A stretch of 64,000 nt of DNA from Pyrus communis (Eukaryota; Streptophyta; Magnoliopsida; Rosales; Rosaceae), in contig NC_084806.1 of assembly GCF_963583255.1 (NCBI RefSeq), forward strand, positions 18,828,317 through 18,892,316. Reading direction: 5' to 3'. The translations under genes and the position numbers were made by a program. Under the pieces are notes generated by a model. It did no database searches. It saw only the letters and a program-made list of their open reading frames with translations, and was not told the DNA's origin. Positions within the stretch are counted from its first letter, which is position 1; each line of letters opens with the position of its first letter. This document shows positions 35,549 to 46,368 of this stretch, piece by piece.

Positions 35549-37466
35549 CTAGCCCTTGTCTGAATGAAGTATCTTGCGCTTTAAGATCTCATTCTCCTTT
35601 CTCAGCTTCATAATCTTGGTCTTCAGCGTTTCGACCTGCCAAGTTGAGTTTGAGTCTTGTTTCTGCTCAACTAGCTTTGATCTGCTAACTAGCACTGTGT
35701 GCACCAATCACCAAGGTACGAACAAGTCATTAGCATGTAATTGTTTACAAAGGCCAAAGCAAGCCCGATCAAGTCACATATAAAACAATTTGAACACGAG
35801 AGAAACCGAAAGCAATCTCGCACTCACATTCCTTTTCCAAGTCTTGGACTTCCTTATTCAACTCATTTTTCTCCTCCTGTTCAATTGCGAGGCAGTCCTT
35901 CAAATCCTGAATCTCAAGAATATCTGTCAAGGAACGATGATATCAACTTAAGCATGCTCTAAACTATACTTCTAACAGAGATAAAAGCAAAAAGATTTAT
36001 TTAAGACCTCACATTTCGATTCCACATCCAACTGCAAGTGGTCCAACCTGCTTGCTAGAACATGCATATGGGACTTATGGGCTGCTAAATCCCGTTGAAG
36101 GTGATTAATGGTTGCTTCATTTTTTGCCTTCTCAAGCATGAACCCTCTGATACAACGCAAACAGCTTAGCTTGTACGTAGAGTAAATTTCTCTTGACAGA
36201 CATCATACGTGGTAAGTTCGTGAAACTTTCAACCAAACCCTTATATTTAAACATATCTCATCTCTGACCAACAATTCAAATTGACGGTCTGATTTAAATG
36301 AAACAAACCTGCTAACAACCCTACTCTTATACATGTTGATCACAACAATATATTTAGACATGATTTCTGAATTCCCATTACAAAATGCTGCATTTCTACG
36401 TCTATTCTTTGAACGGAAGCAAATTAGGATTTCCAATTCTTCACCACGACTAGGTGATAAAATATTTTCAGGGACAAGGACATCATATTTCTCTCTATTT
36501 CCAGTCATCCTTTGATCTTTTGTAACTTCATCAAAACTCTTATCAACATGTTTTTTTTTTTTTTTCAGTATCGTTGATTCATTTGGTGTTTACTTTTCAT
36601 CTCTAATGTTGATTTTGATTGACAATCTAGCGACGCTAGATACATGAATAACAAATATCCAAGAACTATATTTTGGTGGTGAACTAAAAAAGTTGCAATT
36701 TTTTTTACAACTTCTCTATTTATTGCAACTTAGCCAAAATTTGGCACTTCAATAAGTTCAATCAAATTACTCCTCAGAAGAGATTAAAGCATCAAATTTG
36801 GACTAAATTTGCAAATCTTACTCTGTAAGAGATTTAATGGACTAAAATTGCAAATCAAATTTAGTTAAGGGGCTAAATTTGATATTAAAACTGACCTAAT
36901 TTGAGCCTCCAAATCATCAAGCTTGGCAGCATAATCTTGCTTAACCAACTCCATTGCTTTCCTGTGCTCTTCTTCTTTATTCATCCACTCATCCCTCATT
37001 TTCTTCACCTCTTCCTTCAAGCTCTGGCTTCTTGTACACCACTCGAGCTGATCAGCAACACTGCTGAACGACTCCGTGTACAATCTGCTCAATCGTTCGT
37101 TTTCTGCAACAACAAATCAAATCATCGCTTTCCGATTCAGTCATCTTAACCGCTGAAATCGAAAAAGCTGCATTTGATTGTTTCGAAGAAGTGAATCGAA
37201 GCGAAGCGAATTGACCTTGTCTGAGATTGTTGCAGGTGAATTCGAGAGCCTCTCGCTTCTTCGCCTCGGCATTGCACGCGGATTTGCTCGACTCGACCTC
37301 GGCTGCGCCGGTCTTGAAGTCCTGAGAATTTTAAGGAAGCCATACGGAATTAGCAAAGTGGCACAGTGAGGAGGAGGAGGAGGAGGAGGAGGAAGATTTG
37401 TACCTGGTAGATTTGATCCAAAGTGGAAAGCAGAGAATCCATTTCTTCGTCACTGGTTGCCGCCAT
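35549..37466 (-). CDS. At-4/1-like coiled-coil protein (six exons)
   Basis: Exons in order: 37466-37404, 37321-37216, 37103-36896, 36146-36013, 35923-35828 and 35688-35549. All five introns are GT-AG and the joined frame of 747 nt encodes 248 residues without a stop. The protein starts MAATSDEEMDSLLSTLDQIY and has KKREALEFTCNNLRQ, then NERLSRLYTESFSSVADQLE. Later parts are ATINHLQRDLAAHK, LEIQDLKDCLAIEQEEKNEL and a C-terminus VETLKTKIMKLRKENEILKR. Charged heptads throughout predict coiled coils; there is no signal peptide or membrane segment. Length, exon pattern and these blocks fit the plant At-4/1 family. In Arabidopsis that protein was found as a partner of the tomato spotted wilt virus movement protein and is linked to vasculature and cell-to-cell transport; its biochemical role is unclear. 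This is the only intact host gene in the window. Confidence 0.9.
37368..37394. repeat. (TCC)n microsatellite in intron 1 of the At-4/1 gene
   Basis: Eight GGA/TCC units within the 82-bp first intron, forming most of its pyrimidine-rich part on the coding strand. Confidence 0.85.
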
Positions 37467-37612
37467 TTTTCTCTCTTTCTTTTCCAATTTCCAATTGCTG
37501 CACATTGAGCGCCTTTTTTTTTTTTTAACATAAATATATAATAACCACCCATTAACAAAGGAGTATGGGAACATTAAATAGAGTTCAGACAACCGTATAA
37601 TCTCTAAATATA
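37467..37612 (-). promoter_or_regulatory. Proximal promoter and leader of the At-4/1 gene
   Basis: Only about 146 bp separate the start codon from the hAT-like element. On the coding strand there is TTATTATATATTTATG at about 37540-37525, a possible TATA box some 65 bp before the ATG, followed by an A-run. No other element is recognised. Further upstream promoter DNA would be the transposable element itself. Confidence 0.4.
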
Positions 37613-37801
37613 CACAGGCGGAGCCACCCATAAGGCTAAGATGGGCTGTAACCCAAGAAGGTTTTTTGGCCTTCCGGTTGAATGTATTGATGAAAATCAA
37701 TGACAAATAATTAATAAGAGTGTGTGAATAGCACTATCCTTCTTTTTATCCCTTTTTAAACTCATGCTTTAATAGCTGATGTTAATGCATGTAGCCTATA
37801 T

Positions 37802-38095
37802 TGTAACATCCCACATCGCCCAGAAGAGTGGATTCTGTAAGTCTTATATGTATATTCTCATCTCTACCTAGCACGAGACCTTTTGGGAGCTCACTGGTTT
37901 CTGGTTCTGTGGGAACTCCAAAGTTAAGTGAGTTCACACAAGAGCAATCCCATGATGGATGACCCATTGGGAAGTTCTCGTCTGAGTTATCAGAAACAAA
38001 ACCGTTAGGGTGTGGTAGAGACCCAAAGTGGACAATATCGTGTTACAGTGGAGTCAAGCCGAGGATGTGGTGGGGGTCCGGACCGGTATGTGACA
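37802..38095 (+). mobile_element. Cassandra TRIM solo LTR
   Basis: A 294-bp LTR starting TGTAACATCCCACATCGCCC and ending GGTATGTGACA, flanked by the perfect 5-bp TSD TATAT (37797-37801 and 38096-38100). Cassandra elements are short non-coding retrotransposons whose LTRs contain a 5S rRNA-derived RNA polymerase III promoter, seen here at 37913-37982. A single LTR with intact TSD means the internal part was removed by recombination between two LTRs. Confidence 0.9.
37913..37982 (+). promoter_or_regulatory. 5S rRNA-like internal Pol III promoter of the Cassandra LTR
   Basis: GAACTCCAAAGTTAAGTGAG matches the box A region of plant 5S rRNA, and GATGGATGACCCATTGGGAA the box C region. Box A carries changes from 5S (AAGTTAAGCGTG-type to AAGTTAAGTGAG). 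It is not a 5S gene, because the 5S 5' half is absent. Confidence 0.75.
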
Positions 38096-38597
38096 TATAT
38101 AGCCCATTCAATTCTAGTACAAGTTATTATTTCATGTATATTTAGTAGAGGATTGGTAATAAATAATACTTTTTATGCTAAAAATAATAAACTAGTTTTA
38201 TCTCCCCTCCTCCCTTCTATCATATTCATTAAAGAAAAAAACCATTTATCATTTAGCCTTTGTACTTCTTACTCAAGATAAGAAAAAGAATTTTCTTTTC
38301 GTTCACAATTAAATCTCTATCTCCACAATCTTTATTTTTCATTGCGTTCCAATGAATATAACATTTGGTACGTTCTAATCGCTTTATTTACTTATTCTTG
38401 ATTTATGTAGTAGGTCAATTATTTATATAGTCCTTGAAGTTGTCGGTTAGGGCTATGATTTCAAGAATTGTTTGTATTCTATGTTTGTTCTTTTATATTG
38501 ATTATTATATATAAAAAAAATAAACATATGATTTTATGATACCAATTTTAGCTAGCCCACGCAAGAAAAAAATTATGGCTCCACCCTTGTAAATATA

Positions 38598-39310
38598 GGG
38601 ACAAAAAATTTCTCATGAGTCGGAATAGAAGTCTTCAAAGTATCTCAATATATAGGTACTCGCCGGATAACTCAAAGAAAACCTTAAATGTGTGGACTGT
38701 ATATAGAGACTCAAAGAGTGAACCCACTGTTGATTTTGAGTGGGAAGCAATTTAATTACATAGTAAATTGATTTTTGTCTTAATTTTTCTTAAGTTGATT
38801 TTTAGACGTGTTATCATAAAAAAATTTATGAACTTTTCAACCTAAAAAAAAAAAATTCAAATTCTGGTAAAGTTAGATTTCATCATTTTATGCACTATTG
38901 GATTAGATTCTCTTACCTCAATCTCATGCATAAAGAGGCTAAGTCTTGTGTTTGTAGCATTTAAATTGTAATGACTTTACAGTTTAGGTTCGTTTGCTTG
39001 TTTATACTTTCAAATAACAAAATTGTAATGCCCTTACAATTAAGGTATGTTGTTTGTTTATATTTTCAGTTTAGGCCTCTAAACTACCAATGATAAATTT
39101 CATCACCTTTTTTTATGAACTTTTCAATCTAAAAATTAAACACAAAGCACAACATTTTTCTTAATCAATTACACACAAAAAACAGTTGTTGTTTGTTTAT
39201 TTTAAACAAACAAACGATTGAAAAATAAACCTTTAAAATCATATTTTGGAATTAGAAATGGGGCTCACCCATTTTTAATCAAAAAAAAAAAAAAGACGGG
39301 GAATCTATTT
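38598..39310. other. AT-rich intergenic DNA
   Basis: No gene. There is an imperfect duplication near 38970-39060 (TTGTAATG.C.TTACA with TTTGTTTATA). The five bases TATTT end at the gypsy insertion. Confidence 0.5.
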
Positions 39311-41442
39311 TGACACACCTTGACCGAAATCAGGGCGTGCTGGCCGTCACGTGAGGGTAACGTAACCATGTGCACAATGCGGCTAAGAATAATAATAAAA
39401 GTACGAACAAATAAAAACCAATCTACAAATAGAGTAGTTAGCATACATGTGCAAACGTAAGTGTGAAAAACAATATTCAGAGCACAGAAAATGTAGTGCA
39501 GTCCGGAGGAACAAGTACTAACTAAACACACCCAAAGGTGGCCCTACACTGGGGATAATCTGTCAGATATGCCGCGAATTCCTCGGAAGCCACCAAGAGA
39601 GATATCCAACTCGAACCTGGAAGGGCGCAAAACAAAAAGTGTGAGTGGGCAAAAACAAAGCTTTTCAAAATCATTTCATTATCAAAAGTTCTAACCTCTC
39701 GCCCTAAAACATGTATAGTTTCCCAGAAAATATAATATACACATATATAGAAAACGTGCTCATAAATATGTCATGTCGAATGCCTCTACATAAAATGTAA
39801 GTACTCAGATAATGTCAATCAATGCCATGTAATCTGTCAATCGGAGTAACCTAACGTGACATGTACGGCTGAATCTAGAGCTCAAATCTCCAACACACTA
39901 ACTATACCTGCACATGAGTCGGAACCACCTATAGTGGTCTATACGACAGGACTGGGTGTAAATCAATACGCTCAAGTGCTACGATCACGTGAAGACTAGG
40001 CGAATTATCACTGGTCACCTACGAGTCGGAACCACCTATAGTGGTCTGTACGACAGGACTGTGCACCTAACTTGGATCCAAGATGAGCATGTGGTGCGGG
40101 AGGTGAACATCACGTGAAAGACTGTGCCCTACTCTGGGCGGGAGCACTAACACCGGGGGTGCAAGTTATGAGCTTTCTATGCATCACAGATCACTACTAG
40201 TAACAAACATAATCATAACTTACCTGGCACTTACCTGTGCGTCCGCAGCACCAAACATACATATATGCAACTACTAATGCATAATTAAATAGGCAAACGC
40301 AATGCATGGCATTTAAAACATATAAGCATTTCATTTCATTTTCTGGGAAAATCCACAAGTATATAGGTATATACGGAAAACCAAAAGGCCACTCACTGGT
40401 ATGTGGAAGGGTCGTAACCCCCTGCCTCGAGTGACTGCACTCATCCTCGGGGATAAGTCTCACCTATATGCGAAACAACTATAAAAACGTTAATTTAAAG
40501 CACATAACCAAAACTAGGTAATAACTTCTTCTACAATGCTCAAATGGGGTGTATGAATACACCAAAGTGATCTACTCAACCTCACGAACATCCCCATATT
40601 TTTAAAATAATTTTCGACGTCTCACGTGCCGGCCAAGGAACGGCCACCCGCACCGCCCACGCGAAGCGCGTGCCTGGCACACTGACGGTGTCAGTTAACG
40701 CCGTTAGGAATATTCCGTTAAAACTAACAGATTCCGTTAAAGTTAACCTAACGCCGTTAGGAATATTCCATCCAAACTGACGAAATATTCCGTCTTCTTC
40801 TCCGGCCAACCTCCGGCTCCGTCGCCGTCATCGAAAAACTGTAAAATTTTCTAATCCTTGTGTCTCACTTGTTTTTCAACCAAATTTCATGAAATTGGTA
40901 CCAAAATGAAGCTTACAACTAGTAGAACAAAACCTTACCACTTTGGAGCCCTAAAACCAACGGAATCTCGCCGGACAAACTTCACGATCCCGACGTCCAA
41001 AACCTTCAAACGAACCACCCCGAGCTTCCTAAGGACCTCACCAAGCTTCCTACAAGCTTCAAATTCCCTGAAACGCAACAATTCACGTGTGCATGAATAG
41101 TGACCAAATCGGGGATCTCGAGTTCGATGTGAAATCGTAGGATTCCTTACCTGGAATGGGTATGGTTGAACTCGTATGAACCTCATGAACACAAAGGTAT
41201 AGTTTTCAACTTCGATCCGTAACGTTTTCGAGTGTTTTGGTCTTGGTCCGTACGAAGAAGAAGAAGAGAAAGAGAGAGAGAGACTCGGGACAGGGCAGAA
41301 GATGAGAATAAGAGTGTGGGTGTGTGTGGTCCAGATACAGACAACCAAATCCCCAAAACAACCCTACAACGAAACAAAAACACTAAGGGCAAAACCGTCA
41401 TTTCACACCTACAATACAAATAATCCGAGACAGGCTGTCACA
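39311..41442 (-). repeat. 3' LTR of gypsy copy A
   Basis: 2132 bp, minus-strand start TGTGACAGCC and end GGTGTGTCA. It aligns with 46369-48511. It contains a GA/GAA microsatellite at 41257-41285 and the palindromic word array at 39838-40100. Confidence 0.9.
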
Positions 41443-41455
41443 ACCTACCCACCTT
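41443..41455 (-). other. Polypurine tract of gypsy copy A
   Basis: Minus-strand AAGGTGGGTAGGT immediately precedes the LTR start TGTGACAG. Confidence 0.75.
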
Positions 41456-41519
41456 AATAAAATTTTGTCCCGAAATTCATAACAACCACTCACACCAACC
41501 ACTAGCGATCAAAGAACAA

Positions 41520-42548
41520 CCAAGGATACAAATCTCTCATCCGATCTTCTGTCTCTCAAGTAGCTTCCTCCGCTGAGTGATTCTTCCACAAAACTTTCAC
41601 TAAATTCACAGTCTTGTTCCTCAGAACCTTTTCCTTCCAATCCAGAATCGTTACTGGTTCCTCATCATAAGTCAAATCCGAATTAATTTCCAAGGGTTGA
41701 GGAGCTATCACATGTGACGGATCCGCAACATAATGATGAAACATGGACACGTGAAAAACATTATGCACTTTAGCCAGCTCAGAAGGCAACTCAAGTTTGT
41801 AAGCCACTTCACCAACTCGCTCAGTGATCATATACGATCCGATATACCTAGGACTCAGCTTACCTTTATTTCCAAACCGTACAACACCTCTCCACGAAGA
41901 AACCTTCAAAAACACCCAATCGCGAACTTCATATACTCAGTCAGTAGCATGCCGGTCCGCTAAGCTCTTTTGTCTATCCTGGGCCGCTTTCAGGTTAGAC
42001 TTAATTACCTGAACATTTTGAGTAGTCTCCTCAACAATCTCGGGGCCCACCAAAACTCTTTCTCTGACTTCAGACCAACACAAGGGTGTACGACAAGATT
42101 TACCATATGGGGCCTCAAACGGTGACATGCCGATACTCAAATGAAAGCTGTTGTTGTTGGCAAATTCCATTAAATCCAACCGTTTGTGCCAAGCATCGCC
42201 AAACTACAACACCGAAGATCTCAATATATCCTCTAATGTCTGAATGGTCTTCTCTAACTGTACATCTGTCTGAGGATGATATGTCGTACTGTAAAGTAAT
42301 CTCGTACCTAAAGCTTCCTGAAAAGCCACCCAAAATTTAGAAGTAAATCTTGGGTCACGATCCGAGACAATACTCACTAGAACTCCATGGTACTTCACAA
42401 TCTTCGATATGAACAACTCAGCTAATCGGCCTAAAGAATACTTTTCCCTCACTGGAATAAAATGTGCTGACTTAGCAAGCCAATCAACAATCACCCAAAT
42501 GCCATCAAAACCATTATGCGTATACGGAAGCTTGTACACAAAATCCAT
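41520..42548 (-). pseudogene. Gypsy integrase core and chromodomain-like tail (copy A)
   Basis: From 42548: MDFVYKLPYTHNGFDGIW with the first catalytic Asp, then IVSDRDPRFTSKFW with the second, and TDVQLEKTIQTLED with the catalytic Glu. After a frame break, 42179-41937 reads MEFANNNSFHLSIGMSPFEA. From 41915 the GPY/F-type segment LSPRYIGSYMITERVG and the tail KVHNVFHVSMF ... EEPVTILDWKEK follow. The tail ends at a TGA replacing the usual Trp of EEATWE, after which ETEDRMRDLYP is still readable to about 41520. The catalytic triad is present but breaks prevent a continuous protein. Confidence 0.85.
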
Positions 42549-42560
42549 AGAAATATTTTC

Positions 42561-43316
42561 TCATTTCCACTCTGGAACGGGAAGCGGCTGCAACAACCCA
42601 AACGGCTTCTTCCTTTCAGCTTTAACTTGTTGGTATACGGCACACCTACTCATATACTCAGCTATCTCCCTCTTCATACCTGACCAATAATAAAATGGTC
42701 GAACGGTATGATACATTTTAGTAGCTCCTGGATGCATTGCATAAGCTGAGATATGTGCTTCATCAAGAATTGCTTTCTTTAAATCCAAATTATTAGGCAC
42801 AAACATCCTACTCTCCTGCATAAGCATGCTATCCGATTCACGAATTCTGAGGTCCTTCCTTTTCCCCTGATTCCTTGCTTGAATTATTTCCTGAGTTTCT
42901 TCATCAACCATCTGGGCTTCGAGCACATGATCAATTAAAATCGCCCTAACTTGAAAATTAGCAAGTAAAGCTACCTCTTGATCTTTTGCCTCTAACCTCA
43001 CTCCAGTTGATCTCAAGTCTGCCAGAAGAGGAACATGACTAGCATCCAACACATTAATACAGCCCTGATATTTCCTGCTAAGTGCATCAGCTACCACATT
43101 CACACAACCAGGGTGATAATCAATCGTGCAATCATAATCACTAAACAGTTCCAACCACTTCCGCTGACGAAGATTAAGATCCCTCTGCGTGAAAAGATAT
43201 TGAAGACTCTTATGATCCGTAAAAATTTTGTATTTTTCTCCATAAAGATAACGTCTCCACATCTTCAATGCAAAGATAATGGACGCTAACTCCAAATCAT
43301 GCGTAGGGTAATTCAA
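42561..43316 (-). pseudogene. Gypsy RNase H and integrase zinc-binding region (copy A)
   Basis: A 251-residue open stretch. Its first third is RNase [47 protein letters not shown] and VVADALSRK. After a linker comes the integrase zinc domain: [20 protein letters not shown] followed by [10 protein letters not shown]. The second zinc cysteine of the HHCC motif is tyrosine, which should abolish zinc binding. It ends at a TGA replacing Trp in PEWKWE. Confidence 0.85.
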
Positions 43317-43640
43317 CTCATGACGCTTTAATTATCGTGAAACATAAGCAATCACCCTACCATACTGCATCAACACATATCCCAAACCATTTAAGGAAGC
43401 ATCACTATAGACTTCGAAATTACCACTATCGTCTGGAAGTGCCAAAACAGGTGTATAAGTGAGACAATACTTCAACTGCTAAAAACTCTGCTCGCAATTA
43501 TCATCCCACTCAAATTTAACATCCTTCCTCGTTAACCTCGTCAGTGGTAAAGCAATCACGGAAAAATCCTTTACAAATCGTCGGTAATACCCTGCTAAAC
43601 CAAGGAAACTCTTCACCTCAGTGACGGTTCGCGGTTGCTC

Positions 43641-44234
43641 CTACTTCTCCATAGCTGCTACCTTTTGAGGATCCACCAAAATACCTTGAGCAGAAATGAC
43701 ATGTCCCAAAAATGCCACTTGATCTAACCAAAATTGACACTTGCTAAAATTAGCATACAGTTGGTGTTCCCTCAACCTTTTCAACACCAAAGTAAGATGT
43801 CGAACATGCTCAGATTTAGACTTAAAGTACACCAGAATATCGTCAATAAAGACAATGACAAACCTACCCAAATACGACTGGAATACTCGGTTCATCAAAT
43901 CCATAAAAGCAACTGGTGCATTCGTCAATCCAAATGGCATTACCAAAAACTCGTAATGACCATAACGAGTCTTGAAAGCTGTCTTAGGGACATCATCCCT
44001 ACTGATCTTCAACTGATAATAACCAAACCTCAAGTCAATCTTGGAAAATACACAAGCACCTCGAAGCTGATCAAACAAATCATCTATACGCGACAATGGA
44101 TAACGGTTTTTAATTGTTACCCGATTCAATTGCCGGTAATCAATGTAAAACCTCAAAGTCCTGTATTTCTTCCTCACAAACAACACTGGAGCTCCCCAAG
44201 GTGATGTACTAGGCTGAATAAAACCTTTATCCAC
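43641..44234 (-). pseudogene. Gypsy reverse transcriptase (copy A)
   Basis: 197 residues: [20 protein letters not shown], a damaged KKDGTLR block (here KKYRTLRF), IDYRQLN, motif [26 protein letters not shown] and the catalytic FIDDILVY near 43830, then FLGHVIS. The active-site aspartates are intact. Downstream (43640-43317) the thumb/RNase H linker is readable as [20 protein letters not shown] but with three stops, each explicable by C-to-T or G-to-A change (Trp or Gln codons). Confidence 0.85.
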
Positions 44235-44534
44235 TAATTCCTACAACTGGACTTTCAATTCCCTCAACTCAGCAGGAGCCATATGATAAGTAGTCAATGA
44301 TATAGGATTAGTACCTGGAAGCAAATCAATGGTGAACTCCACATCTCGGTCTGGCGATAACCCAGGTAAATCGTCAGAGAAAACATTAGGAAAATGCCTA
44401 ACTACCCTTAATCTTCCGCACTACTAAGAGCAACATCGTTCAACACCACATGAGCTAAGTATCCCTAGCAACCCTTTGATAACAACCTTTTTGCTCGCAC
44501 AGCAGAGACAACGACATGTCTCACCCTACTCTGC

Positions 44535-44903
44535 TCACCCATAAAAGTAACCACAGGTAATCCAGGACGATGGAAGGTTAACAATTTTCCCGTAACAATC
44601 AATATTGGCATGATTGAAATGCAACCAATCCGTGCCCAAAATCACATCAAAATCAACAATATCTAACGGGATAAGGTCAGCTGGCATAACTACATCCTCC
44701 ACCATCATTGGACATCCTGGATACACACAGTCAACAATGCATTTCTCCCCTCTAGGCATAGCAAACTCTAAATCATACTCTAGAGGTGTAGGGTGAGGTT
44801 GCGTCACTTGAGCAAATGTATGAGAAATAACAGAATATGTAGCACCACAGTCAATCAATAGTCTAGCAAAATAACCAAGGATATTTAACATACCCATGAT
44901 CAA
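44535..44903 (-). pseudogene. Gypsy aspartic protease (copy A)
   Basis: 122 residues with LLIDCGATYSVISHTFAQ (active-site block, Ser/Thr replaced by Cys), FAMPRGEKCIVDCVYPGCP and DVILGTDWLHFNHANIDC. It matches copy B at 21565-22002. A frameshift follows the second flap region. Confidence 0.8.
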
Positions 44904-45339
44904 GTCTGGATTATTCTGAGCATCCTGCAGAGAGATATTGTGAATACGCCCCTGGGTCTGCTGCCGTCCACCACGACCTCTACTAGTCTGACCACCACGA
45001 CTCTGTGCACTACGCCCCTAGCTAGGCTAACCAGACTGTCGTGAAGATCCCGCACTACTAGCAACAATCTCCCCTTGCTGAGGCTGTCCTCCCTGGTACC
45101 ATTGAGATCCACCCGCTGGAACTAGAGGATACAACATATAGCCACCAGAATACTGGGGATACCCACTCTGAGAATACGGATCCTATGGATATGAATATTG
45201 TCCTCGAGCATACGGAATGGCATCACCTTGATAATAATAAGCACCACCACGACCCGTCTGACCATAACTACCAGGTCCAGGGACCTACTGGATTGGTGCA
45301 AGTGGTGGCAAGAAAGACTGCTGGGGCCTCTGCTGACTC

Positions 45340-46289
45340 TGGGGACAATTTGCAGCTCAATGTCCCATATGCCCACAAGTGAAACAACCACCACTGCCTC
45401 TCCTGCACTCTCCAAAATGTCGATTATTACACCCGCGGCAAACCAGAGCCCTTCCTCTACCAGTATCACCCTGTCTCTGGCCTCTAGTACCCCTAGCAAA
45501 TCTACCACCACGACCCTGCCCAGTGGCACTAAAACCATCGCTAGAAGAACTAGAACTAGTCCCACCTCGCTTAAAACTCTGGGTTTTGCGAGGTCCGAGA
45601 GATGCCTGACCTTTGCCCTTGTCATCTTTTCTCTGGTTGCCATTTTTTTCTTCCATTCTCACTCTCGCTGGGCATGTTCTCGAAATCCTCAATCTTTAAC
45701 AGAATTTCATAGAACTCCTGGTAAGAGTCGCGAGGGGTAGTGGTCGCTATAGAACGCCACTTCTTCTTAGTATCTAAACGGAAACGACGAAGCATCTTAC
45801 CCAGATTGGCAGCAACCTCCAGATAATAACAGGATAAATCAGTAAACCTCCGATAATACTCGTTCGCCGTCAACTTCCCTTGCCTCAACTCGGTGAATTC
45901 CTACTTTTTGCGATCAATGTACTCAGGAGGCACGAACCTTTTCCGAAACAACTCTCTGAACACCTCCCAATCAGTCATTTCCTCTAAGGACAAACGACGA
46001 ACCTCCTGCTCTCACCAGGATGCCGATTCCTGACCTAAAAACCAAGATGTCGTCTCAACCCACTTCTCAACAGGGAGATTCCCCTGACTATGTTCCAGCC
46101 ACCGCTCAGCTCCTCAAAACCCTCGTGGCCCTGGAACTTATCCAGCTTCAGATTGTACATAGTCTCCAGAGGAGTCCTCTTGGGAGGACGGAGCATCGAC
46201 TGAATAGCGGTAGCGATAGCTTCCCCCAACTAAGCTACATTCGGGAAACTAGGCTCAGGAAAACGATATGGTTCCCTACGAGGAGGCAT
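45340..46289 (-). pseudogene. Gypsy gag (copy A)
   Basis: Start ATG at 46289 (MPPRREPYRF). Readable blocks are EAIATAIQSMLRPPKRTPLE, YNLKLDKFQGHEGFEE, MRQGKLTANEYYRRFTDLSC (45888) and a Gly/Arg/Ser-rich linker. The zinc knuckle GCFTCGHMGH is near 45370. Frame changes occur near 46230, 45690 and 45350. Confidence 0.8.
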
Positions 46290-46353
46290 AGTTCTAACAG
46301 AAGACACCAAAAACAATTAGAACACTCACAAAAATATAGGACTGCCAAACCTG

Positions 46354-46365
46354 GCTCTGATACCA
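46354..46365 (-). other. Primer-binding site of gypsy copy A
   Basis: Minus-strand TGGTATCAGAGC, three bases inside the 5' LTR. Confidence 0.9.
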
Positions 46366-46368
46366 AAC

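Larger units (their letters stand above)
37613..38589. mobile_element. hAT-like element next to the At-4/1 promoter
   Basis: Ends are CACAGGCGGAGCC on the left and, on the complement of the right, CAAGGGTGGAGCC. It is flanked by the perfect 8-bp duplication TAAATATA (37605-37612 and 38590-38597), the hAT TSD length. No transposase ORF. A Cassandra solo LTR is nested inside at 37802-38095. Without that insert the element is about 680 bp. Confidence 0.75.

Noticed and set aside
37913..37982. Possible 5S rRNA gene
   Set aside because: Only the 3' two thirds resemble 5S, and the flanks are a Cassandra LTR with TG...CA ends and a 5-bp TSD.
43734..44204. 156-residue plus-strand ORF
   Set aside because: Antisense shadow of the gypsy reverse transcriptase.
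45198..45740. 180-residue plus-strand Ser/Thr-rich ORF
   Set aside because: Antisense shadow of the low-complexity gag linker.
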